Assembly: GCA_037441225.1 (NCBI GenBank)
Contig: JBBISU010000038.1
Coordinates: forward strand, 1-30,310
Length of the DNA: 30,310 nucleotides
Reading direction: 5' to 3'
From: JBBFMJ01 sp037441225
GTDB lineage: Bacteria; Acidobacteriota; Thermoanaerobaculia; UBA2201
The first letter of the stretch is position 1; each line of letters begins with the position of its first letter. The notes beneath the pieces are model-generated. The model saw only the letters and a list, made by a program, of their open reading frames with translations, did not search any database and had not been told where the DNA came from. Below, in pieces: positions 15,424 through 23,464 of the stretch. The position numbers were made by a program, and so were the translations under genes.

Positions 15424-16247
15424 TCTTTTTTCTTCCAGATCTCTTCATCTTCATCAAATTCAGGAAGGTTTGGCAGCCGACCCCTTTTTGCATTTTCTCT
15501 CCACTCCCATAAAATTGCCCATTTTAAGTATGTTCCAAAGGTTTGAAGCATACAAAAGACAAGCCCATGTAGACCATCTAAAATTCCAAGTTGTATGCAA
15601 TACATTCTTATAAATCTCCAGAAGGATCTAAAAAATACTTCAAAAAAACCACTCTTTTTATTTGTCTTCCAGCCCTGAGCAGCTCCCCAAAAGCCATAAT
15701 TTATTATCCTTGGCAAATATTGCTCAAAGGACTCTATCATATAATGAATTAAAGGATTTTTTAAATATCCAACCTCTCCATCCACCTTCATATCTGCATG
15801 AACCCTTTTGTTTGGGTATCTGCCGGCTCCTCTTTTTATTAGCCGAACTACCCTGTCATGTTGCCATCCAGAAAACCTTAAAGGTTTATCCATAAAATAA
15901 GCAATCCTTCTAATATAATAAGCATTAAATTTTGGATTTTCTATTGTTTTTAATATTTCTTCTCTCAAAGCAGGAGTTACTCTTTCATCGGCATCAATTA
16001 TAAAAATCCAGGCGTTTGTTGTTTTATCCATTGCCCAATTTTTTTGAGAAGCAGCGCCATAATAAGGTCTTTGATAAAATTTTACTGCTGGGAAACTTTT
16101 AACTATTTCAACTGTTTTGTCTGTTGAATAACTATCTACAACAACTATCTCATCAGCCCAATTAATTGATTCTATGCAATCTTTGATATTTCTTTCTTCA
16201 TTATAAGTTGTTACGAGGGCAGAGATTTTAGGTCTTTCATTTTTCAT
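15420..16247 (-). CDS. Family 2 glycosyltransferase, WaaE/LgtF-like (LPS/LOS core)
   Basis: The 275-aa protein has the GT2 start ISALVTTYNEERNIKDCIESI (core ALVTTYNEERNI, 10-21), EIVVVDSYSTDKTVEI and the nucleotide-sugar metal motif DADE (85-88). The SINWADEIVVVDSYSTDKT run is typical of beta-1,4-glucosyltransferases that act on the inner core of LPS or LOS (WaaE, LgtF); the acceptor here is not provable. A short hydrophobic stretch near residues 210-235 may associate with the membrane. A TATGAT box lies 11 nt upstream of the ATG on the minus strand (16264-16259), so the leader would again be very short. Confidence 0.88.
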   Translation of the reverse strand: MKNERPKISALVTTYNEERNIKDCIESINWADEIVVVDSYSTDKTVEIVKSFPAVKFYQRPYYGAASQKNWAMDKTTNAWIFIIDADERVTPALREEILKTIENPKFNAYYIRRIAYFMDKPLRFSGWQHDRVVRLIKRGAGRYPNKRVHADMKVDGEVGYLKNPLIHYMIESFEQYLPRIINYGFWGAAQGWKTNKKSGFFEVFFRSFWRFIRMYCIQLGILDGLHGLVFCMLQTFGTYLKWAILWEWRENAKRGRLPNLPEFDEDEEIWKKKE

Positions 16248-16463
16248 ATTATAAATTTATCATATTTTATTAAAATTTTGAAGTTTTATTAAAAAGATAT
16301 CTAAAAAAGCAAATTTCATTTTTTTTAAAGCAAAATCATTTGAGAATTTAATCCAAATAAATGCAGTTGAAAAGGATATCACTATATAGCAGCAGAGTAG
16401 TACAGGTTTTCCGACAATTAATATTTTTTAGGAAATTTTGCCTATAAAGTATTATATATTAAG

Positions 16464-16515
16464 CCAACTTGCACAGTTTTAGTCAAAAAAAACAACTACT
16501 ATTTGCATTTCCTAA
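16464..16515. repeat. Dispersed repeat, copy 1 (matches 30260-30310)
   Basis: CCAACTTGCACAGTTTTAGT and its continuation to CTAA match 30260-30310 with about 6 substitutions and one A-run indel in 52 nt. The match extends poorly to the left, and the right-hand limit is unknown because the other copy meets the window end. Read on the minus strand both copies start TTGACT and then have an AT-rich TAAT-type box about 19 nt on. Confidence 0.8.
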
Positions 16516-16839
16516 TCTTCTTTTCTCGTTTTTGGCGAACACGGATTTTTTTTGCCAGAAGGGTCTATCCCTTAATTTTAATGCATTGTATATCTCCCTT
16601 ACCTCCTTTTCTTGTTATGTACATATCTTTATGTAAACCTTTTGCTCTCCCCTTTCCTTTATTGAACTTATAACTACTTTTTGACTATTTATTATCCTAA
16701 TAAATAAGTAATTTAAAGCTTTTTACTCCATAAAAGGTCGTCAAATTGGCTAATAAAGTTATATTTTTTATTTATTATTATTTTCTAATTTCTATTTAAA
16801 TCTTATTATTTTTTTTATATTTGGTGGATTAAATTCCCC

Positions 16840-16867
16840 TTGACAACCGTTTTTTTTATAAAATAAC
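16840..16867 (+). promoter_or_regulatory. Putative promoter of the secreted transglutaminase-like pair
   Basis: A perfect TTGACA (16840-16845) is followed, with a 16-nt spacer, by a weak -10 match AATAAC (16862-16867). A TATAAA at 16857-16862 is too close to the -35 box. AAAGGAGGT then precedes the ATG at 16894 by a normal distance, so this message has a short leader with a strong ribosome site. Confidence 0.4.
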
Positions 16868-16893
16868 CTGAAAAAATTTTTAAAGGAGGTAGT

Positions 16894-18749
16894 ATGAAGT
16901 ATTTATTATCAATGCTTTTTTCTTTAAATATTTTTTCATATCAAGAAGCAGTTATTTATTTTGAAATTGACTGCTGGAATGGATCATCTTTTGCAATTGG
17001 AAGCCCTGGAAATTGTCCACCAGGATACCCTATTTATTATGAATATCATTTTGGAAGCTTTAATGCTTATTATGATGTCAATTATGGTGATCTTCCATGC
17101 TGGACATCAGATGTTTCAGAACCTCCTCCCTATATGATCAGATGTCCTAATGATTATTATTCTTACGCACCTGATATTTCTTGTATAGGGCACTCAAATA
17201 ATTGTGTATCAATTTCTTATGGCGAATTGCAGGATCCTTGCCCATTTCAAGATCCTTTACCCTATGGTGCTGAATTAACAAAAATTATTTTATATCCTGA
17301 ATATATAAAATATACCAGTGTAATTAATACAGGAGTACCATATGATTATTCTATTATATATATAAATGATAAAATTTTTAAATCCATAGATTGTTCAAAG
17401 TTTTGGGAGGATCCATTTTCTGGAATATGTGCCCTACCCGTTTTGAGCACTTGTGCCTGTATTTTGATTCAGATTTCTGTACGGTTACTCCTTTTCCAGC
17501 TATAATAGCTGACGATTACAACTACTTTGGTTTTAATGGATATAATTATGGAGGCGAAAACACATTTAAAATTTATTTTAAAAAATGGCCAGATGAATTA
17601 GATCTTTTTTGTCTAAACTATGTTGGTGTTATGCTTTTTTACAGATACAAACTTGCTATAAGATTTATTCAAGCATATGATGGGAGTATTTTTGAAGAAG
17701 GAACTCAAATTATTTCTGACTATAAAGAAACAGAAGAAAAGGAAAATATATTGTATGAGTCAAAATTAAAAAGTGATGGTAAAATAGATGATATGCAAAG
17801 TTTTATAAAACCAGTAGTAGTTCCATATTCAAAAGACCCGGGAAATCCAAGATATTACAAGTTGCACATATCTCTTTATGGAGCAGAGGTTGCAAATGAT
17901 GGAGAAATAACGAGGACAAAGATTGAATGGTATTATGAAAAGAACAATAAGCAATTTATAGGTCCTATCAATGGGAGGGAATTTGATATTAGAATTCCAG
18001 CACCAGACAAACCAGGAACAAGTTTATTGACTTTAACATATACAGTTGAAAGAAACTATGGAGATTATCCAAGTGAAAATTGGAAGCTTTTAAATGAGCA
18101 TACAATAAAAATTCCTGTTTATGCAATTTTTGATTTCTCAAAACCAATTGCATCAAATCCAAATAAAAAATATAGTTTGCCTTCAAGTGATGTTATAAGT
18201 ATGGCATTGGGTTACACAAGAAATGCAAAGACAGAAGAACTTGCAACTGCAATGTTGACGCAAGGGATTTATGACAATAGAAAGCATAAATACGATTCCC
18301 AAAGACAGCATTATACCTCTGGCGCAAACACAGAATGCAACAGCAATGCTTCTTTTAAATTTGGTTCATATTTAAAAAATATAAATTACACAAGAAATGA
18401 TGATGTATATTTAGATTGTCTTGACACATCATTTTTATACTATATTTTGGCAAGAAGTGTAGGATTAAATGTCTCCCTATATGGAATTGGAAGAAATATC
18501 ACAACAAGTGAAGTAAAACCAATGGGAGATAATAAATGGATGACATACAATTGGCAATTTCATCAGTCAAATTTAAGGTCTGAAAATGTATACGATTCAA
18601 CTGTCAAGTACAAAAAAGATCAACAGGACAATAAGGGATCATATGTTATAAATATGTTAAAGCAGGATTATTCAATTAAGGTATTGAACAATGAAGGTTA
18701 TCTGGGCTATAATTGTTCAGATCCTGCATTGATTTCAATAATATATTAA
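16894..18749 (+). CDS. Secreted Cys-rich protein with a transglutaminase-like domain, apparent frameshift
   Basis: A signal peptide (MKYLLSMLFSLNIFSYQEA) starts the first frame, which runs to TAG/TAA at 17505. A second frame, closed upstream at 17379-17381, runs to 18749. Adding one C to the CCC at 17437-17439 joins them as ICALPRFEHLCLYF and gives 618 aa. The N-terminal 200 residues are rich in Cys, Tyr and Pro. The C-terminal part fits a transglutaminase-like fold: Cys in YLDCLDTSFLYYILARSVGL (codon 18417-18419), His in NWQFHQ (18561-18563) and Asp in NVYDSTVKY (18594-18596), the C-H-D triad in the right order. Such proteins act as cross-linkers, proteases or peptide-cleaving enzymes outside the cell. 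The break may be real or a sequence error. The substrate is unknown. Confidence 0.75.
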
Positions 18750-18759
18750 AGGAGGAGTT

Positions 18760-19443
18760 ATGAAAAAATTTTCATTTTTTTTAATTTTATTTTTTTCATT
18801 TACAATTTATTGTGATGAAGAAATTGACCCAACAATTTTTTTTAAAAAATTTGAGGACAAGGATATGCAAAAGAACTATCCAAATATAAACTTTCAAATA
18901 CTTGATTTAGACCCAGAAGTTAAAAAGAAGGTAGATGAAGAGACATTAAATGGAATAAAAGATATAGTTCTTCAAGATAACGATGAATATTGCGTCCATA
19001 AATGTTTTTATGAAGGGGAACAGTTATTGCGTTACCTAACATCTAAATTTACAAGTGATTATATTCTATATGAAGTAGATCTTGGCATAAGCGGGCAAAA
19101 TATTTCATATGGTATAACAATAAGATACGAAATATATGAGAGTAAAGAAAAGGCAAGGATAGGCACAAGGTATAAATATACTGCTGGTGAAGCAGCATTT
19201 ACAGAAGAAACAAAAAAAAGATTGAACAAATCCTATACAGGCAAAAAATTTGGGGATTTTAGTTTATTGCATGATACAAGTATGGAAAGCACAAATTTAT
19301 TTATAGACATCCTTTATGACAGAGTTTGGTTTTCCCTACAAATATATCCTGATAATGAGAATGAAAAATTAGATCCATCATTATTGGACAAATGGGCAGA
19401 AGCAATAATTAAAAAAATAGAAAAGGCAAAAGTAAAGAAATAA
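18760..19443 (+). CDS. Secreted protein of unknown function, partner of the transglutaminase-like protein
   Basis: I do not recognise this 227-aa protein. It has a clear signal peptide (MKKFSFFLILFFSFTIYC); the Cys at the end recalls a lipobox, but TIYC is a poor match. The rest is acidic and then Lys-rich, with a segment that looks like beta strands (YILYEVDLGISGQNISYGIT, about 106-125) and a Lys-rich C-terminal helix. Only two other cysteines are present. AAAGGAGGAG precedes the ATG, which lies 10 nt after the upstream stop, so it is co-transcribed with the transglutaminase-like gene. It could be a chaperone, an inhibitor or a substrate of it; nothing in the sequence decides. Confidence 0.75.
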   Translation: MKKFSFFLILFFSFTIYCDEEIDPTIFFKKFEDKDMQKNYPNINFQILDLDPEVKKKVDEETLNGIKDIVLQDNDEYCVHKCFYEGEQLLRYLTSKFTSDYILYEVDLGISGQNISYGITIRYEIYESKEKARIGTRYKYTAGEAAFTEETKKRLNKSYTGKKFGDFSLLHDTSMESTNLFIDILYDRVWFSLQIYPDNENEKLDPSLLDKWAEAIIKKIEKAKVKK

Positions 19444-19558
19444 ATTTAATTTGTTTAAAAACCAAAAGTTAAAAATAATGTAGTTCAAAAAGTCAAAGCA
19501 TAAAAGGTTTTGCTAAGCAGTGGGCATTAAATTATCATTATAGAGCAGTAGAATAGCG

Positions 19559-19675
19559 GAGGCTGTTCTATAATTCAAATTTTTTAAATTTATGCATAAT
19601 ATATTGTTTTACTTTTAATTTTTAAACACTATATTGTATAACCTCTATCAAAACACCATATTTTCGGACAGCCTC
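19559..19675. repeat. MITE-like inverted repeat element
   Basis: GAGGCTGT (19559-19566) is the exact inverse of ACAGCCTC (19668-19675); allowing one mismatch, the match runs GAGGCTGTTC / GAGGCTGTCC. The 117-bp unit is AT-rich and has no coding frame. Ends of the GAGGCTGTCC type occur on several insertion sequences. I see no convincing target-site duplication. Confidence 0.55.
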
Positions 19676-19680
19676 AGTAA

Positions 19681-19711
19681 AGCAGTAGTCCGTTGTCTGT
19701 GTCTGTTTTCC
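19681..19711 (+). repeat. Dispersed degenerate repeat, copy B (matches 13863-13893)
   Basis: AGCAGTAGTCCGTTGTCTGT and its continuation to TTTTCC matches 13863-13893 with 6 mismatches in 31 nt and no gaps. It begins 5 nt after the MITE-like element. Confidence 0.5.
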
Positions 19712-19808
19712 CTTGTCCGTACATAAAACATAATACAACCTATTTTGCAGCAATTTTAAAAATTATAATTATCAGAAAGCATTATAAAGAATTGTGTCCC
19801 TTATTTAA

Positions 19809-19913
19809 ACCTTCAAAAAATTTTGGGGAGGAAATGTTAAAGCGTTGAAGGATTGGGGAAGATACAAGGGAAATGAGCTACCTATAATGGAGAAATATTC
19901 AATATACGCTTAG
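19809..19913 (+). pseudogene. Possible coding relic
   Basis: One frame reads TFKKFWGGNVKALKDWGRYK and NELPIMEKYSIYA before TAG at 19911-19913. The wording after the stop (HLDKRNLIQ) is also protein-like before another TAG. Trp-rich helical composition and the WEKY/YA-type ending faintly recall the C-terminus of DUF2207-type membrane proteins. There is no start, no ribosome site in the right place and at least two stops, so this is at best a decayed fragment. Confidence 0.25.
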
Positions 19914-19993
19914 CATTTAGATAAGAGAAATTTGATACAGTAGATACTCCGGGACTTTCAATTGTATTTTTAGGGTTAAAGGATATATAAATT

Positions 19994-20022
19994 TTGACAA
20001 ATTTTTTTTTCTATGTTTAAAT
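19994..20022 (+). promoter_or_regulatory. Putative promoter of the panBCD operon
   Basis: A perfect TTGACA (19994-19999), a 17-nt poly-T spacer and TTAAAT (20017-20022, 4 of 6) precede panB. Transcription would start near 20029, within the duplicated ribosome-site segment. Confidence 0.5.
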
Positions 20023-20043
20023 AAAAGGAGTAAATAAAAGGAG
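20018..20043 (+). repeat. Perfect 13-bp tandem duplication carrying the panB ribosome site
   Basis: TAAATAAAAGGAG occurs twice with no gap (20018-20030 and 20031-20043). The second GGAG, extended to GGAGG, is 5 nt from the panB ATG and is the working site. The first GGAG lies 19 nt before the ATG, at about the predicted transcription start. Confidence 0.85.
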
Positions 20044-20049
20044 GCACTT

Positions 20050-20850
20050 ATGGAAAAATCCAAAGTGACCGTACCTTTTGTTAAAAATTCAAAAGGTATT
20101 AAAAAAATAGTTATGGTTACTGCTTATGATTACCCTTCTGCCTTATTATCAGATAAGGCAGGGGTAGATATTATTTTGGTTGGGGATTCCCTTGCAAATG
20201 TTGTACTTGGCTATAAAAATACTATCCCAGTTAATATGGAAGAAATGCTCCATCATACAAAAGCAGTCAGAAGAGGAGTTGAAAGGGCTCTTTTGGTTGC
20301 AGATATGCCTTATCTTTCCTTTCATATTTCAAAGGAAGAAACAATTAGAAATGCTGGCGTTTTTTTAAAAGAAGGAGGGGCAGAAGCAGTAAAGATTGAA
20401 GGTGGAAGAAAAAGAATTGATTTGATAAAAGCATTGGTTGATGCAGAAATTCCAGTTATGGGACATCTGGGCTTAACTCCCCAGTCCTTTCATCAACTTG
20501 GGGGCTATAAAATAAAGAAAGAAGAAGAATTGGAAGAAGAGGATTTTATAAAAGAAGCAGAAGAATTGGAAAAGGCAGGGGTCTTTTCTATTGTCTTAGA
20601 ATGTGTCCCTAAAAATATTGCAAAAAAAACAACAGAAGCATTAAAAATACCAACAATTGGGATTGGTTCTGGTAACTTTTGTGACGGCCAAGTTTTGGTC
20701 TTTCATGATCTCTTAGGTTTTTTTCCCCAAAAAAAATACAAATTTGTAAGGGAATATGCAAAAGTAGGCAAAACAATTTTAAGGGCTTTGAAGAAATACA
20801 AGAAAGAGGTAGAGGAGGGTAAGTTTCCTTCCGATGAGGAGGCATTTTAA
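20050..20850 (+). CDS. panB: 3-methyl-2-oxobutanoate hydroxymethyltransferase
   Basis: PanB adds a hydroxymethyl group from methylene-THF to 2-ketoisovalerate to give ketopantoate, the first step of pantothenate synthesis. The 266-aa protein has VTAYDYPSA (23-31), VGDSLANVVLGYKNTIPV (metal-binding Asp in VGDS), ADMPYLSF, EGG near 117, MGHLGLTPQSFHQLGGYK (core GHLGLTPQS) and the catalytic Glu in VLECVP. It is complete and typical in length. Its stop TAA shares its last A with the panC ATG. Confidence 0.97.
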   Translation: MEKSKVTVPFVKNSKGIKKIVMVTAYDYPSALLSDKAGVDIILVGDSLANVVLGYKNTIPVNMEEMLHHTKAVRRGVERALLVADMPYLSFHISKEETIRNAGVFLKEGGAEAVKIEGGRKRIDLIKALVDAEIPVMGHLGLTPQSFHQLGGYKIKKEEELEEEDFIKEAEELEKAGVFSIVLECVPKNIAKKTTEALKIPTIGIGSGNFCDGQVLVFHDLLGFFPQKKYKFVREYAKVGKTILRALKKYKKEVEEGKFPSDEEAF

Positions 20851-21722
20851 TGGATATTATAAGAAGAACTCAAATTATGCAACAAATTGCATTAAATTTA
20901 AAAAAGAAAGGAAATAAGATTGGTTTTGTCCCAACAATGGGAGCTTTGCATTTTGGTCATCTAAGTTTAGTAAGAAGGGCAAATCAAATTTCTCATACAA
21001 CAATTGTTTCTATTTTCGTAAATCCTTTGCAATTTGGACCAAATGAAGATTATGATAAATATCCAAGAGATTTAGCAAAGGATGCTGATACATTAAAGGA
21101 ATTAAATGTTGAATATATATTTGCACCCGATGTAAGCAACATTTATGCTGAAGGATTTTCTACAGAAATTTCAAATTCAAAGCTTGGAAATATACTATGT
21201 GGAAAATCAAGGCCTGGGCATTTTAAAGGTGTTTTAACAGTTGTTGCTAAATTATTTAATATTGTGCAACCTGACTTTGCAATATTTGGGCAAAAGGACT
21301 ATCAACAATTGGTTTTAATAAAAAGAATGGTTCAAGATTTAAACTTTCCAATTGAGATAATTTCTTGTCCAATTGTAAGGGAAAGTGATGGACTTGCAAT
21401 GTCTTCAAGAAATTCTTACCTTTCTCCTGATGAAAGAAAAGCAGCAACAATTTTGTATAAATCATTACAATTTGCAGTAGATAAAGTTGAAAATGGGGAA
21501 GACAATTTGGAGTTAATTAAAAAAGAAGTTAGAAAAATGATTTCAAAGGAACCCTTAGCATCAATTGACTATGTAGAAACTGTACATCCTTTTACATTGG
21601 AACCAAAAGAAAAATTAAAAGATGAAGCAGTTCTACTTTTGGCAGTTTATATAGGTAAAACAAGATTGATAGATAATATTATTTTAAAGGAGAAAAAGGA
21701 TGCCAAAATTGGAAATGCTTAA
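20850..21722 (+). CDS. panC: Pantothenate synthetase
   Basis: PanC joins pantoate and beta-alanine with ATP to make pantothenate. The 290-aa protein has the nucleotidyl-transferase motif PTMGALHFGHLSLVRRA (HFGH is the HIGH motif), FVNPLQFGPNEDYDKYPR (core QFGPNEDYD), FGQKDYQQLVLI and the KMSKS-like SDGLAMSSRNSYLS. It overlaps panB by one base and panD by 23 nt, so the three genes are translationally linked. Confidence 0.97.
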   Translation: MDIIRRTQIMQQIALNLKKKGNKIGFVPTMGALHFGHLSLVRRANQISHTTIVSIFVNPLQFGPNEDYDKYPRDLAKDADTLKELNVEYIFAPDVSNIYAEGFSTEISNSKLGNILCGKSRPGHFKGVLTVVAKLFNIVQPDFAIFGQKDYQQLVLIKRMVQDLNFPIEIISCPIVRESDGLAMSSRNSYLSPDERKAATILYKSLQFAVDKVENGEDNLELIKKEVRKMISKEPLASIDYVETVHPFTLEPKEKLKDEAVLLLAVYIGKTRLIDNIILKEKKDAKIGNA

Positions 21723-22044
21723 GTCAAAAATCCATAAAGCAAAAGTAACTTCTTCTTTTCAACATTATGAAGGTAGTATAACAATTGATAAGAATTTAAT
21801 GGAAAGGGCCTCAATTCTGCCTTATGAAAAAGTGGAAGTTTATAACATAACAAATGGAGCAAGATTTACCACCTATGCCATTGAAGGCAAAGAAGGTGAA
21901 ATAATTGTTAATGGAGCAGCAGCACACCTTGCAAAAACTGGTGACTTGCTTATAATTTGTGCTTATATTGTTTTAGATGAAGAAGAAGCAAAGAAGCATA
22001 AACCAAAAATAATAATATTAGATGAGGAAAATAAAATAAAATGA
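21700..22044 (+). CDS. panD: Aspartate 1-decarboxylase proenzyme
   Basis: PanD makes beta-alanine from aspartate and so supplies PanC. It is a pyruvoyl enzyme that cleaves itself between Gly25 and Ser26 in HYEGSITID. MLKSKIHKAKVT and NGARFTTYAIEG are standard motifs. ATG 21700 is preceded by AAGGAGAAAAAGG; ATG 21715 (MLKSKIH) matches many homologues' first residues, but has no ribosome site at the right distance. The 114-aa length is slightly short but complete. The gene overlaps the following regulator by 4 nt. Confidence 0.96.
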   Translation: MPKLEMLKSKIHKAKVTSSFQHYEGSITIDKNLMERASILPYEKVEVYNITNGARFTTYAIEGKEGEIIVNGAAAHLAKTGDLLIICAYIVLDEEEAKKHKPKIIILDEENKIK

Positions 22045-22952
22045 GAATATTAATAGCAGATGATAACCAGAATATAAGGGAACAACTAAAAAAAGTTTTA
22101 AAAGAAGCTTTCCCTGAGATAAAAATAATAGAAGCAAAAAATGGATTAGAGCTTCTTGCTTTAGTTGAAAAAGATCCCCCTGATATGATAATTTCTGATA
22201 TACAAATGCCACAGATGACGGGTTATGAAGCTTTAAGGATTTTACAAGCACAGGAAAAAACAAAAAATATCCCTGTAATCTTTTTAACTGGCACTTTTCA
22301 GGAAGATGAAGATATTGCAAAGGGCTTGGAATTAGGAGCTGTTGAGTATGTGACAAAACCAATAAATAAAACTGTTTTTATTGCAAGAGTTAAGGTAATG
22401 CTTCGGTTAAAAGCACAACAAGAAAGGATTCTACAACTTTCAAATCAGGATCCTTTAACAGAATGTTATAACAGAAGGTATCTTTTTCAAAGATTAAAGG
22501 AAGAGTATAATAGATGCCAAAGGTACAGGAATCCAATTGCTGGGGTTATGGTTGATTTGGATTATTTTAAAAAAATAAACGATACCTATGGACATGAGGC
22601 AGGAGACCTTGTTTTAATAAAATTAGTAAATTCATTAAAAATCTCAATGAGGAATTACGATGTTCTTGCAAGGTATGGAGGAGAGGAATTTTTTATTTTA
22701 CTACCAAACACTGATGGAAAATCAGCAGTAATAATTGCAGAAAGAATGAAAGCAATTGTTGAAAAGATGACAGTTGAAATTGAAAAAAAGACAATTTCAA
22801 TCACTTCTTCCTTTGGTGTTTCTTCCTTTGAAAATTACCCTTTCCCAGAAGACCCTGAACTTTTAATTAAATGGTCGGACATTGCTTTATATGAGGCAAA
22901 GAAAAATGGAAGAAATAGAGTAGAATTTTATTCTGAAGAAAAGAAATCATAA
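22041..22952 (+). CDS. Response regulator with GGDEF output (PleD-like diguanylate cyclase)
   Basis: The 303-aa protein has a receiver domain (about 1-120) with acidic pocket DD (7-8), phospho-acceptor Asp53, Thr83 and Lys106, and a GGDEF domain (about 135-295). The active site is intact (GGEEF, 213-217), with the metal-binding VDLDYFKKIND (core LDYFKKIND) and the product-inhibition I-site RNYD (204-207) exactly five residues before it. It should make cyclic di-GMP on phosphorylation and be feedback inhibited. No sensor kinase lies nearby. Its 4-nt overlap with panD makes it part of the pan operon transcript, an unusual place for a signalling gene. Confidence 0.96.
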   Translation: MRILIADDNQNIREQLKKVLKEAFPEIKIIEAKNGLELLALVEKDPPDMIISDIQMPQMTGYEALRILQAQEKTKNIPVIFLTGTFQEDEDIAKGLELGAVEYVTKPINKTVFIARVKVMLRLKAQQERILQLSNQDPLTECYNRRYLFQRLKEEYNRCQRYRNPIAGVMVDLDYFKKINDTYGHEAGDLVLIKLVNSLKISMRNYDVLARYGGEEFFILLPNTDGKSAVIIAERMKAIVEKMTVEIEKKTISITSSFGVSSFENYPFPEDPELLIKWSDIALYEAKKNGRNRVEFYSEEKKS

Positions 22953-22969
22953 TATTATAAGGAGGTTTT

Positions 22970-23410
22970 ATGTTTAAAGAATTTAAAGAATTTATTAGAA
23001 GAGGAAATGTAATTGATATGGCAGTTGGAATTATTATTGGCTCTGCCTTTGGTGCCATAGTAAATTCCCTTGTAAAAGACATTTTGATGCCTCCAATTGG
23101 AAAAATTTTAGGTGGTATTGACTTTTCTAATTTTTTTATTCCCTTATCCTCAGGAGATTATTCAACCCTATCAGAAGCACAAAAAGCAGGTGTTGCAACT
23201 ATCAATTATGGATTATTCATTAACACAATAATAAATTTTCTTATTATCTCCTTTGCAATTTTTATTATGATAAGACAAATAAACAAACTGAAAAGAAAAG
23301 AAGAGGTTTTAGCAGAACCAAGTGCAAAGGATTGCCCCTTTTGTGCAACTTCAATTCCAATAAAAGCAAAAAGATGCCCTAACTGCACATCCCAGTTGGA
23401 AGAAATTTAA
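22970..23410 (+). CDS. mscL: Large-conductance mechanosensitive channel with C-terminal zinc ribbon
   Basis: Residues 1-105 are MscL: FIRRGNVIDMAVGIIIGSAFG (pore helix, core NVIDMAVGIIIG), a periplasmic loop, and the second helix FINTIINFLIISFAIFIM (about 83-100). The channel releases solutes on osmotic downshock. After the cytoplasmic helix comes a four-cysteine zinc ribbon, Cys122, Cys125, Cys136 and Cys139 (CPFC...KAKRCPNCTSQL). This tail occurs in MscL of several phyla; its job is not known to me. TAAGGAGGTTTT precedes the ATG. An imperfect hairpin follows the stop at 23444-23464. Confidence 0.95.
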   Translation: MFKEFKEFIRRGNVIDMAVGIIIGSAFGAIVNSLVKDILMPPIGKILGGIDFSNFFIPLSSGDYSTLSEAQKAGVATINYGLFINTIINFLIISFAIFIMIRQINKLKRKEEVLAEPSAKDCPFCATSIPIKAKRCPNCTSQLEEI

Positions 23411-23443
23411 AAGGCACAAAAATTGCCCAAAAAAGCATAGTAT

Positions 23444-23464
23444 GGGCTTGGCTTATCCCAGCCC
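23444..23464. repeat. Imperfect hairpin after mscL, similar in style to the 13926-13948 stem
   Basis: GGGCTTGG and CCCAGCCC pair with one T-C mismatch around CTTAT. No T-tract follows, so it is a weak terminator candidate. The layout (GGGGCTTAGGCTTTTCCCGCCCC type, core GGCTT...CCC) resembles the left hairpin of the element at 13921, which suggests a relic of the same repeat family. Confidence 0.4.

Larger units (their letters stand above)
16248..16893. other. Gene-free stretch upstream of the secreted pair
   Basis: No open frame looks coding on either strand. It contains a dispersed repeat (16464-16515), a possible shortened repeat (AGCAGCAGAGTAGT from 16388), and a TTGACA box at 16840-16845. 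The remainder is AT-rich with poly-T runs and shows nothing I can name. Confidence 0.75.
19444..20049. other. Gene-free stretch between the secreted pair and panB
   Basis: No intact gene is visible. It holds a MITE-like inverted repeat (19559-19675), a dispersed repeat copy (19681-19711), a possible coding relic (19809-19913), a promoter (19994-20022) and a tandem repeat (20018-20043). The rest is AT-rich, with nothing I can name. Confidence 0.75.

Noticed and set aside
16560..16625. GGAGG-ATG start on the minus strand (AAGGAGGTAAGGGAGATATA, then ATG)
   Set aside because: The ATG is followed after one codon by TAA, and neither other frame stays open.
16894..18749. Two separate overlapping genes (16894-17505 and 17391-18749)
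   Set aside because: The second has only a TTG start without ribosome site or signal peptide, and the end of the first lacks its usual composition; a one-base join explains both better.
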